Assembly: GCA_023400055.1 (NCBI GenBank) | Contig: JAEXFN010000028.1 | Location: 1-64,000, forward strand | Reading direction: 5' to 3' | Length of the DNA: 64,000 nt | Source: Bacillota bacterium | GTDB taxonomy: Bacteria; Bacillota; UBA4882; UBA8346 | In this document: in pieces, positions 8,831 through 17,674 of the stretch | How the letters are laid out: each line of letters opens with the position of its first letter | Position numbering within the stretch: position 1 is the stretch's first letter | The notes under the pieces: generated by a model | Databases searched by the model: none | The model's input: the letters and a program-made list of their open reading frames with translations, nothing else | What the model was told of the DNA's origin: nothing | Made by a program: the position numbers and the translations under genes

Positions 8831-9507
8831 GACATATCTCCTTTCGTCTGAAAATCGGCGGCCGTCGCTGATCCGGTTGACGCCGCCTTGGCTACGGGGC
8901 CGGAAGGGCATCGATCTCCCTTTTGGTACTTGGCGCGGCGGAAAAAATCTGTCTTTGAGCGGGTCGCGGGTTTGCAGGAAAAGGAATAAAAAGTAAATTA
9001 ATGGCAAAACCCCAAACAAAACGGATGGACATTGCCCTAAAGACAATGCCCATAAATTGAGCGACCCGGATTCTCAATTGGATTTATCATATCATTAAAT
9101 ACAATGGATGTAAATACAGGAATCATCTGGAATTAAATTGAAAAATACCAATTTAATAGCTAAACCGCCGTAAAATACCGTGGATGGTTGCTCCATGCGA
9201 CCGCTGCCTGGTCGGGGGAGCACGGGCCGCCTGACTTCCGACGTCCCGGCCGGTTTAAAAAAGAATCGAGGCTAAGAATAGGGGGCTTTGAGGACAATCC
9301 GTAAAAGTTTTCATGATCGGAAGCAGCTTTGAGGAGCCTGCCGTTGCGCCTGGCGGTCCCGACCGGGGTCGACCGGTCCGGATTACCGCCCGCGCTGCGG
9401 CCGAAGTTCACTTTCTTGCGGGCGCTCTGTCCCTGACGCAAATCCATGAGCGCGGACCGGTTTCGCGGCGTGGCGGTAAACCGTGCTTGCACCATTCGTC
9501 AGGACCG
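8831..9507. other. Intergenic region without a convincing gene
   Basis: About 680 bases between two minus-strand genes. It contains a possible 111-residue minus-strand frame (9160-9495) with no recognisable domain and proline/arginine-rich composition, which I do not call a gene. No strong promoter is visible. Confidence 0.35.
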
Positions 9508-10473
9508 TCAGGCCGAGACCGCGTTAGTATATTTGCCGCACTTGTCGCCCCAGATGGCGATCACCCGCTGTTCCTGCCGGACCTCGATGATCTCGCAGCG
9601 GTTGCTGCAGCCGCTGCACTCAAAGGTCGAGGGCGTAAATTGCAGGAAGGTTTTTTCGAAGCCCCGGAAGCGCGAGGCGGCGCCGCTCTTTTGGGCCTGC
9701 TTCTTGCCGAGCAGGGCCGCGCCGATGGCGCCCATCACCGCATAGTGGGGCGGAATCTGCACCGTCGTCTCCAAGGCCCGCTCAAAGGCGGCCCGGATAC
9801 CCTGGTTGGCGGCCACGCCGCCCTGGAAGAGGACCGGTTCGGCCAGGGCTTTGTCCCGGGCCAGGTTGGCCAGGTAGTTGCGGACCAGGGCTTCACAGAG
9901 GCCGTTGATGATATCCGGCTTGGAGAAGCCGAATTGCTGCTTGGCGATCATGTCGGATTCGGCGAATACCGTACATCGGCCGGCGATCTTCACCGGATGG
10001 GTGGCGGTCAGGGCCAGCGCGCCGAAATCCTCGATGGGGATCTTCAACCGTTCGGCCTGGTGATCCAGGAATGAACCGGTGCCGGCGGCGCAGACCGTGT
10101 TCATGGCGAAGTCGACCACTACGCCGCCCTTAATCAGGATGATCTTGGAGTCCTGGCCGCCGATCTCCAGGATGGTCCGGACCGCCGGATAGGCATGCAC
10201 CGCGGCGGCGGCATGGGCGGTGATCTCGTTTTTGATTACATCCGCGCCCACCATAGCGGCGGCCAGGTGCCGGCCGCTGCCGGTGACGCCGACCGCGCCG
10301 ATGACCGGAGCGGCCAGCGCCGTCTGCAACCGCTGCAGGCCCTCCTGGATCGCCTGAAGCGGCTGGCCGTCATTGCGCAGATAACAATCGAAGACGACCC
10401 GGTCCCGTTCGTCCAGGCCGACGATATTGGTGCTGACCGAACCGACGTCAATTCCCAAAAATACGTTGTCCAT
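9508..10473 (-). CDS. BadF/BadG/BcrA/BcrD-type CoA-activase ATPase
   Basis: A 321-residue ASKHA-fold ATPase like HgdC, the activator that drives ATP-dependent low-potential electron transfer to 2-hydroxyacyl-CoA dehydratases and related reductases. Phosphate-binding motifs LGIDVGSVSTN (residues 6-16) and EIGGQDSK are present, and NTVCAAGTGSFLDHQ supplies the cysteine that helps ligate the bridging [4Fe-4S] cluster. Unlike classic HgdC it has a C-terminal cysteine cluster, CSGCSNRC, plus a later cysteine. It overlaps the next upstream gene by 26 bp and ends a three-gene operon. No acyl-CoA dehydratase, CoA-transferase or transport gene accompanies it, so the substrate is unknown. Confidence 0.85.
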   Translation of the reverse strand: MDNVFLGIDVGSVSTNIVGLDERDRVVFDCYLRNDGQPLQAIQEGLQRLQTALAAPVIGAVGVTGSGRHLAAAMVGADVIKNEITAHAAAAVHAYPAVRTILEIGGQDSKIILIKGGVVVDFAMNTVCAAGTGSFLDHQAERLKIPIEDFGALALTATHPVKIAGRCTVFAESDMIAKQQFGFSKPDIINGLCEALVRNYLANLARDKALAEPVLFQGGVAANQGIRAAFERALETTVQIPPHYAVMGAIGAALLGKKQAQKSGAASRFRGFEKTFLQFTPSTFECSGCSNRCEIIEVRQEQRVIAIWGDKCGKYTNAVSA

Positions 10474-11548
10474 ATTGACCTTGACCTTCCTTCGCGAGTT
10501 CTCTCCGGTTGTGCAACAATTCGATAAAGGCTTCCAGCCGGACCTGATTATTGACCCAACCGGTCTGTTCGTCCAAAGAGAGCGAGAGAATGGGCAGATC
10601 CAGATCCTCGCTCAGGGTGGGGATGATGGTCTGGGTGACCAGCTCCGGCATGCAGCCGAAGGGCATCACGTGGATGATTCCGTCGAAGCCCTGCTCCTTA
10701 TAGGCGATGATCTGGCCGATGTTCTCCCGCTCGTGTCCGCCGACGCTGTATTTCAGATAGCGGTCGGCGCGGCGGAAGATCGGCCGGGGCGGGAAGAAGC
10801 AATGCTGCAGCCAGCTGGAGATGTAGCGGTAGCGGACCGCTGCTACGCCCAGCGCGGCCAGGCGCCCTTCGAGCTCGTGGTTCATCGAGCCCTCCATGAC
10901 CAGATAGATCTCGCCCACCAGTCCGACCTTGAGGACTTCGGGCCGTTCCACCCGTTCGACGGCCGCGACCAGCGCGTCGGCCTGCTTCATGTGCAGCCAC
11001 AATTGGCGCAGGTTGTCGCTCCCGTCGAGCAGGCCCTGGATCTCCCGCCAGCTTTGGTTGCAGGTGCCGGGGATCTTCTCATAGGGCCGCAGGGCGGCCA
11101 GCTTTTTCTCGTATTTGTCATAGGCCCAGACCAGGTGCAGCGCCAGCTGCAGCGCTGCCAGGGACTGCCGCAGCGGTGTTTGATTGGTGAGGAGCTGCAG
11201 CTGCCGGTAGAAGGCGGGGAAGTCTTCGAAGATATTGTCGAAGACGATCACCCGCACATCATGGCCCAGGCCGCGCAGGATCTTTTCGCTTAAGGCGCCG
11301 AAATAACCGGCCCGGCAGGCGCCGATCCCGCCGCTGGTGACGATCAGTTCCGCGCCTCGCTCGATGGCCTCCAGATAGCTGCCGAGGATGATTTTAAAGG
11401 GGAAACAGATGAATTCCGGGCTATGCTTGACGCCCAGGGCGATGGTGCGATCGCTGGGGCGGGGCGGCATGATTACCTCGTGGCCTAGCTTCGTGAATAG
11501 CTTGCGATAGGCCAGTACCGGCCCCATATGCGGAAAGGTCACTTTCAA
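10448..11548 (-). CDS. 2-hydroxyacyl-CoA dehydratase-like iron-sulfur protein (activase-associated)
   Basis: A 366-residue protein of the uncharacterised group often found fused to, or beside, BadF-type ATPases; it is distantly related to the dehydratase A/B subunits. Cysteines in the contexts HSPEFICFPFKI, GGIGACRAGYFG and MPFGCMPEL are spaced as expected for iron-sulfur ligation. Start at 11548, overlapping the upstream gene by 4 bp; it also overlaps the ATPase downstream, so the three are almost certainly co-translated. In many bacteria the three parts form one very large protein; here they are separate. I infer a double-subunit Fe-S acceptor of activase electrons, substrate unknown. Confidence 0.7.
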   Translation of the reverse strand: MKVTFPHMGPVLAYRKLFTKLGHEVIMPPRPSDRTIALGVKHSPEFICFPFKIILGSYLEAIERGAELIVTSGGIGACRAGYFGALSEKILRGLGHDVRVIVFDNIFEDFPAFYRQLQLLTNQTPLRQSLAALQLALHLVWAYDKYEKKLAALRPYEKIPGTCNQSWREIQGLLDGSDNLRQLWLHMKQADALVAAVERVERPEVLKVGLVGEIYLVMEGSMNHELEGRLAALGVAAVRYRYISSWLQHCFFPPRPIFRRADRYLKYSVGGHERENIGQIIAYKEQGFDGIIHVMPFGCMPELVTQTIIPTLSEDLDLPILSLSLDEQTGWVNNQVRLEAFIELLHNRRELAKEGQGQYGQRIFGN

Positions 11549-12501
11549 ACGGCGTGTTCCTCCTTTATGGCGCTCAGCATGTCGCTGAACGCTTCCAGAC
11601 GGGTTTGTAAATGGCCGTCCTCGGTATGCTCATCCAAGATGAGCGGCAGGAAGGGCTTCTGGCGCTCGGCCGCCTCCAGGCCCAGCCATTTGAGGACGAT
11701 CGAGTCCGGGCCGCAGCCGAAGGTGCTGGCATAAACGATCCCGTCCAACGCCGGGTCGGCCAGGAAATGGAGTCCCGCTCCCAGCAGCGCGCGGCCGAAG
11801 TTCCAATGGATCGGCCGCCGCATCGCACGCAATTGGCGCTCCATCAGGTCGGGCTGGAGCATCTCCCAGGTGACGATGGTTGCCCCCAGCGCGGTCAGCT
11901 TGGTGGCGATTCCCTTGCCGATCCACGGGTCATAGAGATTATAGGCGTACCCCAGCAGGCCGATCCGGAGCGACGGCGGCGCCGCGGTCGGCCGCGAACC
12001 CGCGTCGGCCTCCGGCAGGGTCAGCCTCTCCCGGCGACAATGGGCCAAGCGCTGTTCCCAGGCGGCGTTGGCCCGCCGTTCGGCCGCGCGCTCCAGGCGC
12101 GGCGGCGCGATCGGCTGTTCCGGCAGCCGCAACAGCTCGATATGGGCGCCATGGCAGCCGATCTCCGGCGTCCACAAGCGCGCCTCCGGCAGGTTCGCCG
12201 CATACTTGACGATCTCCGGCAAGCCGATCAGCTTCGGGCAGAAGAAACTGTCCTGATCGCGATCTTTCATCCGGGGCACCAGGATTAAATCGACTTGTCG
12301 TTCGATCAGGTCCAGGATATGCCCCATGAAAATTTTAATCGGAATGCAAAACTCCGGGGGAATCAGCCGGCCGCCCCGGTCGGCCATGCTCTGTTCGCTG
12401 GGCTTGGAAAGGATCATTTCCGCGCCGCAGCCGTTCAGGAACTCCCGCCAGTAGGGCAGGTGATAGGAGGCGAATAAAGTGTTGGGAATGCCGATCCGCA
12501 A
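11545..12501 (-). CDS. Second 2-hydroxyacyl-CoA dehydratase-like protein (DUF2229-type)
   Basis: A 318-residue protein resembling the N-terminal DUF2229 region of large CoA-activase fusion proteins. The start MRIGIPNTLF uses a TTG codon at 12501. Cysteines in PPEFCIPIKIF, DSFFCPKL and STFGCGPDS mirror the three-cysteine layout of its neighbour, which suggests a paralogous pair of Fe-S subunits. First gene of the operon with the next protein and the ATPase. Function in an ATP-driven reductase or dehydratase is inference from the family and context. Confidence 0.7.
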   Translation of the reverse strand: MRIGIPNTLFASYHLPYWREFLNGCGAEMILSKPSEQSMADRGGRLIPPEFCIPIKIFMGHILDLIERQVDLILVPRMKDRDQDSFFCPKLIGLPEIVKYAANLPEARLWTPEIGCHGAHIELLRLPEQPIAPPRLERAAERRANAAWEQRLAHCRRERLTLPEADAGSRPTAAPPSLRIGLLGYAYNLYDPWIGKGIATKLTALGATIVTWEMLQPDLMERQLRAMRRPIHWNFGRALLGAGLHFLADPALDGIVYASTFGCGPDSIVLKWLGLEAAERQKPFLPLILDEHTEDGHLQTRLEAFSDMLSAIKEEHAV

Positions 12502-12849
12502 TGCTCGCTCATCTCTTTCGTGTGGCTTGAGAGTCCGCCGGCCGCGACCGGGCCGTTTGGGGAAACCGTCGCCAGCGCCGCCGCCCGCTTGCCAGAACCG
12601 CCGGACTCCGTTATGCTTGAAGGGTAGTCATAGGCGCGCCTTTCAACGGCCAATCCCTGGCGCCTGTTGGTTATTGTGTTGAAAAAGCGCCAGAAAAATA
12701 CATTGCAGTCAAAAAACAACCGTTGGCGGGGATGGCGCCGCCGGGAGGGAGCCGGGCGCGCCTTCCGGCGGCCGGTCTTTTAAAAGCACGCAAAGACAGG
12801 AATATTCCCCGGCCGGATGGTATGATGGGTGAGAAAGGAGCGGGAAGTC
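12502..12849. other. Divergent intergenic region
   Basis: Separates the activase operon (minus) from the AraC regulator (plus). I see no hairpin terminator or consensus promoter pair. An AraC-type operator might lie here but cannot be recognised. Confidence 0.3.
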
Positions 12850-13707
12850 TTGGAATGGTTGGATCGGATGCGACGGGCGCTGGACTACCTGGAGGAGCGG
12901 CTGGGTGAGCCGCTGGCGGTGGACGAGGCGGCGCGACAGGCCTGCGCCTCGACGTTTCATTTTCAGCGGCTGTTCCACATGCTGACCGGGGTGACGGTGG
13001 CGGAGTACGTCCGCAAACGTCGGCTGACCCTGGCCGCCCAGGAATTGGCTTCGTCGGATGCCAAGGTGCTGGACGTCGCCTTGAAATACGGCTATGAAAC
13101 GCCGGAATCCTTTGCCAAGGCTTTTCGGAAAGTCCACGGGATCGCCCCCTCGGCTGCGCGCGAGCCGGGGACCCGGCTCAAAGCTTACCCGCGGCTGTCC
13201 TTTCACATTCAGTTGAAAGGGGATCAAGAAATGGACTATCAAATTATCGATAAACCGGCCTTCCGGATAGTGGGGAAGGCGATCAAAGTCACCACGGCGG
13301 ACGGCGCGAACTTCCGGAGGATACCCGAGTTTTGGCGGGAATCCATGGCCGACGGCACCTGGCGGCGGGTGGCCGATCTGGCCCAAAATGGCACCACCTT
13401 GGGAATTTGCGCCGATTTCAGCCCGGAGTTGCAAGAATTTACTTACCTGATCGCCGCGGCGACGGCCGGGGCGGTGCCCGCAGGGCTGGTGGAGCGGGAG
13501 ATCCCCGCGGCTACCTGGGCCGTTTTCCAAGCGGTCGGACCGTTGCCCGGTTCGATCCAGCAGGTCACCCAGCGGATCTTCGCGGAGTGGTTTCCGGCCA
13601 CCGGTTACGAACACGCCGCAGGGCCGGAGCTTGAGATCTATCCGCCGGGCGACACCGACTCTGCCGATTACCGTTGCGAGGTCTGGATTCCGATTATCCG
13701 CAAGTGA
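12850..13707 (+). CDS. AraC-family regulator with C-terminal GyrI-like effector domain
   Basis: A 285-residue transcription factor. Residues 5-100 form an AraC-type double helix-turn-helix, with the typical second-helix sequence DVALKYGYETPESFAKAFRK. From about residue 130 to the end there is a GyrI-like/SOUL-like effector-binding domain, ending in CEVWIPIIRK, as in Rob- or BmrR-like multidrug sensors. I chose the TTG at 12850 because AAGGAG ends nine bases upstream; a GTG at 12829 overlaps that site. It is divergent from the activase operon and could regulate it, but there is no direct evidence. Confidence 0.85.
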   Translation: MEWLDRMRRALDYLEERLGEPLAVDEAARQACASTFHFQRLFHMLTGVTVAEYVRKRRLTLAAQELASSDAKVLDVALKYGYETPESFAKAFRKVHGIAPSAAREPGTRLKAYPRLSFHIQLKGDQEMDYQIIDKPAFRIVGKAIKVTTADGANFRRIPEFWRESMADGTWRRVADLAQNGTTLGICADFSPELQEFTYLIAAATAGAVPAGLVEREIPAATWAVFQAVGPLPGSIQQVTQRIFAEWFPATGYEHAAGPELEIYPPGDTDSADYRCEVWIPIIRK

Positions 13708-13889
13708 GAAGTCCTTCGGTTCGGACAGGATTTGACCTTTTAGTCCGGGATAGAGCTTGATTTTGAGAGAGGCCGGCCGCAATGGCCGGCTCGATCTCCC
13801 GGAGCTTTGGGGAAACTTCCCGAAGGTTCCGGGCAGCAGGTAGACGACTCCGGCCTCCTTCGCCAAAGCCCGGGGCAATTAGGATGCGA

Positions 13890-14215
13890 GTCGGTCCGGC
13901 AGGGACGGGACCTGAATGATCGGGAATGGCAGTCGGTCCGGTTTCCCCGTGCCTTGGGGAAGGAAGGATGCGGCCCGGGGAAGCAGGGATGGTCCTTGGG
14001 GAAGCAGGAATAGGACCATCCCTAACAAGGACGCGCGGATCCCGTGAAAGGATCCTGACATCCCCGACACGGACGCTGATCGTCCCTGACACTGATGACG
14101 ATATCCCTAACAAGGGTAGTGGGATCCGTTAAAAGGATCAAGCCATCCCTGACACGGATGATGGCATCCCTTACAAGACCAAAGATTGTCCCCGTTAAAG
14201 GAACGCGGTTCCCGC
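13890..14215. repeat. GC-rich degenerate 21-bp periodic array
   Basis: A degenerate tandem array with 21-bp phase. GGGGAAG starts at 13956, 13977 and 13998. ATCC starts at 14018, 14039 and 14060 and, after a 1-bp shift, at 14103, 14124, 14145 and 14166. CGGTCCG recurs at 13892 and 13934 (42 bp). Neighbouring units form local hairpins, for example GATGGTCC pairing with GGACCATC. Sequence differs from the other arrays, but the period is the same. Function unknown. Confidence 0.7.
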
Positions 14216-14385
14216 CGGATGAGAAAGGGAGGAAACCGGGGCGAGCCGAAAAACAGTAACCGGGGCAGCGGATCGAGTTTGGATCGATAAAAGCGATAAA
14301 TTGTTAAAAAAGGTTTTACCAGCCGCCCATCGAAAATATATTTATCGTATGTTGGTGATTCTCGAGCGATGGGGAGCGACAGCAG

Positions 14386-15771
14386 ATGGCCAAAATTACC
14401 AGAATCTTTGTCGTGGCGGTCAGCCTTTTTTTATTGTTCATGGTGGGGACGGGCAGCAGGGCGCAGCAGCGGCCCCATCCCGGCGGTCCCGGAAAATTGG
14501 TCCAGATCCGGCAACAGCAGTTGCGCCAGTGGTTGGGTCGCTTGGCGATCCAGACCGCGGCCGGCGCGACGGTGCTGGCTTCGACCGGGACTCCGTCCCC
14601 GGTCCAGGCCCAGGACGGCGCTGAACCGCAACTGGAAACTACCCCGCCGCCGGCCCAGCCGCCAACCCCTGCGCTGACTCCGGTACCGGAGCCTACGCCC
14701 ACGCCGACTCCGACCCCCGCGCCGCCGCCCGCTGAATCCCCGGCCGTACCGACGCCGGGCGTCACCGCAGCGCCGACTCCGGCCCCCAATATGGGCGCGC
14801 CGGTCGTAAAAGGGGTTTATTTGACGGCCTGGATGACCGGGAGCAGCCGTTTCTTGGAACGGATGGTCCAGTTTACGGCGCAGACCGAGATCAATGCGGT
14901 GGTCATCGACGTCAAGGACGATACCGGCACCCTCAGCTATCCGAGCCGGGTGGAGCTGGCCCACGCCATCGGGGCCGACTGGCGGAAGTACGATCCCCAA
15001 AAAGTGTTGGCCCTCTTGAAACAACACGCCATTTACCCCATCGCCCGCATCGTCGTTTTTAAAGACCCGTATCTGGCGCAGCACCGCAACGGCTTGGCCG
15101 TCCGCAGCGCCCGGGGCGGGCTCTGGCGCGACTTTAAGGGGCTTTGCTGGGTCGATCCCTACAATAAAGCGGTCTGGGATTATAACGTGGCCGTGGCCAA
15201 GGAAGCGGCGGCTTACGGCTTCAAGGAGATCCAATTCGATTACGTCCGGTTTACCAGCGACGGCCCGCTCAAGGACTGTGTATACCCGGGCAATGACGGC
15301 CGGGTCAAATCCGACGTGATCCGGGACTTCCTGAAATACGCCTACCGGCAGTTGAGCCCGTTGGGGGTCAAGGTGTCGGCCGACGTCTTCGGCCTGACCT
15401 GTTCGGCCCAGGACGATCTGGGGATCGGCCAGGTCTTGGAGAAGGTGGCCGAAGGAGTCGATGTAATCAGTCCGATGGTCTATCCCTCGCATTACCGGAA
15501 GGGCGAGTATAACCTGCCCGATCCCGACCGCGCCCCTTATCAAACGGTCCATCAGAGCATGAAGGACGCCTTGCGCAAACTGGCCAAACTGGACCCGGAC
15601 CACCCGGTGACGTTGCGGCCGTGGCTGCAGGATTTCTCATTGCGCAACCATTACGGCCGGGCCGAGCTGCTGGCGCAGATCAAGGCGGTGGAGGACGCCG
15701 GCATCCATCAGTATATCTTCTGGAATCCGGCCAATACTTATGACAAGAGCAAATACCGCGCGCGCCAGTGA
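14386..15771 (+). CDS. Exported DUF4015 glycoside-hydrolase-like protein
   Basis: A 461-residue secreted protein. A signal peptide covers roughly residues 1-27, followed by a spacer and a Pro/Thr linker (about residues 83-130, rich in PTPTPTP). The C-terminal 330 residues match DUF4015, a TIM-barrel family related to glycosidases. VVIDVKDDTG and IQFDYVRF hold candidate acidic catalytic residues at the ends of beta strands. A homologue with the same layout lies at 32366-33571. A GGGGAG site precedes the ATG by about ten bases. The substrate is probably a cell-surface or extracellular glycan, but that is inference. Monocistronic. Confidence 0.85.
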   Translation: MAKITRIFVVAVSLFLLFMVGTGSRAQQRPHPGGPGKLVQIRQQQLRQWLGRLAIQTAAGATVLASTGTPSPVQAQDGAEPQLETTPPPAQPPTPALTPVPEPTPTPTPTPAPPPAESPAVPTPGVTAAPTPAPNMGAPVVKGVYLTAWMTGSSRFLERMVQFTAQTEINAVVIDVKDDTGTLSYPSRVELAHAIGADWRKYDPQKVLALLKQHAIYPIARIVVFKDPYLAQHRNGLAVRSARGGLWRDFKGLCWVDPYNKAVWDYNVAVAKEAAAYGFKEIQFDYVRFTSDGPLKDCVYPGNDGRVKSDVIRDFLKYAYRQLSPLGVKVSADVFGLTCSAQDDLGIGQVLEKVAEGVDVISPMVYPSHYRKGEYNLPDPDRAPYQTVHQSMKDALRKLAKLDPDHPVTLRPWLQDFSLRNHYGRAELLAQIKAVEDAGIHQYIFWNPANTYDKSKYRARQ

Positions 15772-15864
15772 GCGGAGCGTTGGCCGGCAAAGGCCCGCCC
15801 GGAAGGAGAATCCGCTGGGTAGCGAGGCGCCGTTTTGGCGGCGGCTTATTCCACAAGGTTTTGA

Positions 15865-15893
15865 TTGCTTTCAAAAGGATCTTTTGGTATAAT
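15865..15893 (+). promoter_or_regulatory. Extended -10 promoter of rplM-rpsI
   Basis: TTGCTT (15865-15870), 17-bp spacer, TATAAT (15888-15893), with TG one base upstream of the -10 (extended -10). It precedes the ribosomal protein operon by about 90 nt. Confidence 0.8.
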
Positions 15894-15900
15894 AGAAAAG

Positions 15901-15984
15901 TCCGTAAAAATACGGCCCTTTTTTCCTGAACAACCGCTCGGTCTGATCAGGAAATCAGCAGCATTCATGCAGGGGGAGACGAAT
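15901..15984 (+). promoter_or_regulatory. rplM leader with attenuator-like hairpin
   Basis: The leader starts with CCGTA, a short loop and TACGG, directly followed by CCCTTTTTT, which looks like a small intrinsic terminator. The position fits the L13 ribosomal leader known in Firmicutes, where free L13 represses its own operon. Assignment to that family is by position and hairpin only. Confidence 0.5.
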
Positions 15985-16419
15985 ATGAAAACTTACTTGG
16001 CTAAGCCCGAGGAGGTTCAGCGCAAGTGGTACGTCATTGACGCCGAAGGCAAGACCTTGGGACGTCTGGCGACCGCCGTGGCCACCATCCTACGCGGCAA
16101 ACACAAACCCATTTTTACTCCGAATGTCGATTGTGGCGATCACGTCGTCATCATCAACGCCGAAAAGGTTGTCTTAACCGGCAACAAGGCGGAGGACAAG
16201 ATCCGTTACACCCATTCCCAGTATCCCGGCGGATTGAAAGCCGCCAAATACGGCGACTTACTGAAGAATAAACCGGAATATGCGCTTACCAAGACCATCT
16301 GGGGAATGCTTCCTCACAATCGCTTAGGCCGGCAAATGATTAAAAAATTGCGAGTTTATCGGGGCGCCGAGCATCCACATGCCGCGCAGCTGCCGGAGAC
16401 ACTCGAAATTAAGGCCTGA
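15985..16419 (+). CDS. rplM: 50S ribosomal protein L13
   Basis: A 144-residue protein with the full L13 fold and usual length. Recognisable segments are KWYVIDAEGKTLGRLAT, the HVVIINAEKVVLTG strand and GMLPHNRLGRQM. L13 binds 23S rRNA early in 50S assembly. The ATG at 15985 has GGGGGAG upstream. First gene of rplM-rpsI, 19 bp from rpsI, behind a promoter and probable autoregulatory leader. Usually the last genes of the large ribosomal cluster; here they sit after an unrelated glycosidase gene. Confidence 0.99.
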   Translation: MKTYLAKPEEVQRKWYVIDAEGKTLGRLATAVATILRGKHKPIFTPNVDCGDHVVIINAEKVVLTGNKAEDKIRYTHSQYPGGLKAAKYGDLLKNKPEYALTKTIWGMLPHNRLGRQMIKKLRVYRGAEHPHAAQLPETLEIKA

Positions 16420-16438
16420 GAAAAGGAGGAGAAGATAA

Positions 16439-16849
16439 ATGCCACGCGCTAAAAAAGTTGCAAAAACCGTATATTACGGTACGGGTCGGAGAAAATGTTC
16501 GGTGGCCAAAGTTCGTTTGGTCTCCGGTCAGGGAAATATCATCGTCAATGGCAAGGAGAGCGGCGAATATTTCGGCCGCAAGATGCTGGAACTGGTGGTC
16601 AAGCAACCGCTCGAGCTCACCAGCACCGATTCCAAGTATGATGTGTTGGTTTCGGTTCACGGCGGCGGAGTCAGCGGCCAGGCCGGCGCGGTCCGTCACG
16701 GCATCGCCCGGGCCCTTTTGAAGGTGGAGGACGAATTCCGCTCGCCTTTGAAGAAAGCCGGATTTTTGACCCGCGACCCGCGGATGAAGGAGCGTCGTAA
16801 ATACGGCTTGAAGAAAGCCCGTAAAGCGCCGCAATTCTCGAAACGTTAA
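16439..16849 (+). CDS. rpsI: 30S ribosomal protein S9
   Basis: A 136-residue S9 protein with the typical start YYGTGRRKCSVAKVRL, the GGGVSGQAGAVRHGIARAL core and the basic C-terminal tail ending in KAPQFSKR, which reaches the P-site tRNA. AAAGGAGGAG precedes the ATG. Cotranscribed with rplM and followed by an intrinsic terminator. Confidence 0.99.
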   Translation: MPRAKKVAKTVYYGTGRRKCSVAKVRLVSGQGNIIVNGKESGEYFGRKMLELVVKQPLELTSTDSKYDVLVSVHGGGVSGQAGAVRHGIARALLKVEDEFRSPLKKAGFLTRDPRMKERRKYGLKKARKAPQFSKR

Positions 16850-16864
16850 TTTTTTATCGGATTC

Positions 16865-16898
16865 AAACACGGCCGCTATGGTCGTGTTTTCTTCTTTG
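16865..16898 (+). terminator. Terminator of rplM-rpsI
   Basis: AAACACGGCC, loop, GGTCGTGTTT, then a T-rich run. It lies 16 bases after rpsI. Confidence 0.8.
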
Positions 16899-16959
16899 CG
16901 ACGCATGAAAACATCCCCCGCGGCATTGCCGCGGGGAGATTCGTTTTGGGGAGCGTGCC

Positions 16960-17646
16960 ATGAAACAGGCGCTTATCGTCGGCGGCGGACCGGTGGATCC
17001 GGCGCAGCTCCGCGAGGAACTGGACCGCCGGCCCGCGCTGATCATCGCCGCCGATGGCGGGGGCCACCCGTTGTTGGCGGCCGGCCGTTATCCGCAGGTG
17101 GCGCTGGGCGATTTCGACTCGCTGCCGGACGCCGACCGGGCCAGGCTGGCGGAGGCCGGCGTCCGGATGCACTCGTTTCCGGCCGCCAAGGATGAAACCG
17201 ATCTGGAACTGGCCCTGGACCTGGCGATCGACGAAGGCGCGACCGAGATCCGCATCCTGGGCGGTTTGGGGCGGCGGCTCGACCATACGCTGGGCAATAT
17301 CGGGCTGCTCTTGCGCGCCGCCGAGCGGGGAGCCGCGGCCCGGCTGCTCGACCCGGACCATGAGCTGCTGCTGGCCGGGACGGGGATCCGCCTGCCCGCC
17401 AGGCCGGGCTGGGCACTTTCGTTAATCCCGCTGACGCCGCGGGTCACCGGGGTCCGTACCGACGGGCTGGCCTTTCCCCTGCGCGGTGAGGAACTATATT
17501 TCGCGCGCCCGCGCGGAATCCACAATCAATTTTGCGCCCCCGCGGCAAGCGTTGCATTAGATGACGGGATTTTGTTGATAATATTATTCCGGGAAACGAT
17601 GGCAACCGATTCTGTCAATCCGAGACAAGGCATCCCATTTGACTGA
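16960..17646 (+). CDS. thiN: Thiamine diphosphokinase
   Basis: A 228-residue ThiN-type kinase that transfers pyrophosphate from ATP to thiamine. Family motifs are ADGGGHPLL, GDFDSLPDAD, KDETDLELALD, GGLGRRLDHTLGN and the C-terminal RGIHNQF. About 20 residues after LLIILF exceed the usual length and are rich in polar residues, perhaps a recent loss of the normal stop. A short CCCCGCGG hairpin (16916-16938) sits between the rpsI terminator and this gene. Its ribosome binding site is weak (GGGGAG). Monocistronic here; no TPP riboswitch is visible upstream. Confidence 0.92.
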   Translation: MKQALIVGGGPVDPAQLREELDRRPALIIAADGGGHPLLAAGRYPQVALGDFDSLPDADRARLAEAGVRMHSFPAAKDETDLELALDLAIDEGATEIRILGGLGRRLDHTLGNIGLLLRAAERGAAARLLDPDHELLLAGTGIRLPARPGWALSLIPLTPRVTGVRTDGLAFPLRGEELYFARPRGIHNQFCAPAASVALDDGILLIILFRETMATDSVNPRQGIPFD

Positions 17647-17668
17647 AATTGGCGCAATTGTATATAAT
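17639..17668 (+). promoter_or_regulatory. Promoter for the rod-like RNA / mazEF leader
   Basis: TTGACT (17639-17644), 18-bp spacer, TATAAT (17663-17668). It starts inside the end of thiN and points at the structured region upstream of mazEF. Confidence 0.6.
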
Positions 17669-17674
17669 AATCAT

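Noticed and set aside
9160..9495. 111-codon minus-strand frame after the BadF-type ATPase
   Set aside because: No recognisable domain, basic low-complexity composition and no good ribosome binding site. It cannot be excluded entirely.
12709..13878. 389-codon minus-strand open frame
   Set aside because: Antisense to the AraC-GyrI regulator; the product is Pro/Arg/Gly-rich with no domain.
14431..15603. 390-codon minus-strand open frame
   Set aside because: Antisense to the DUF4015 gene and without start-site support.
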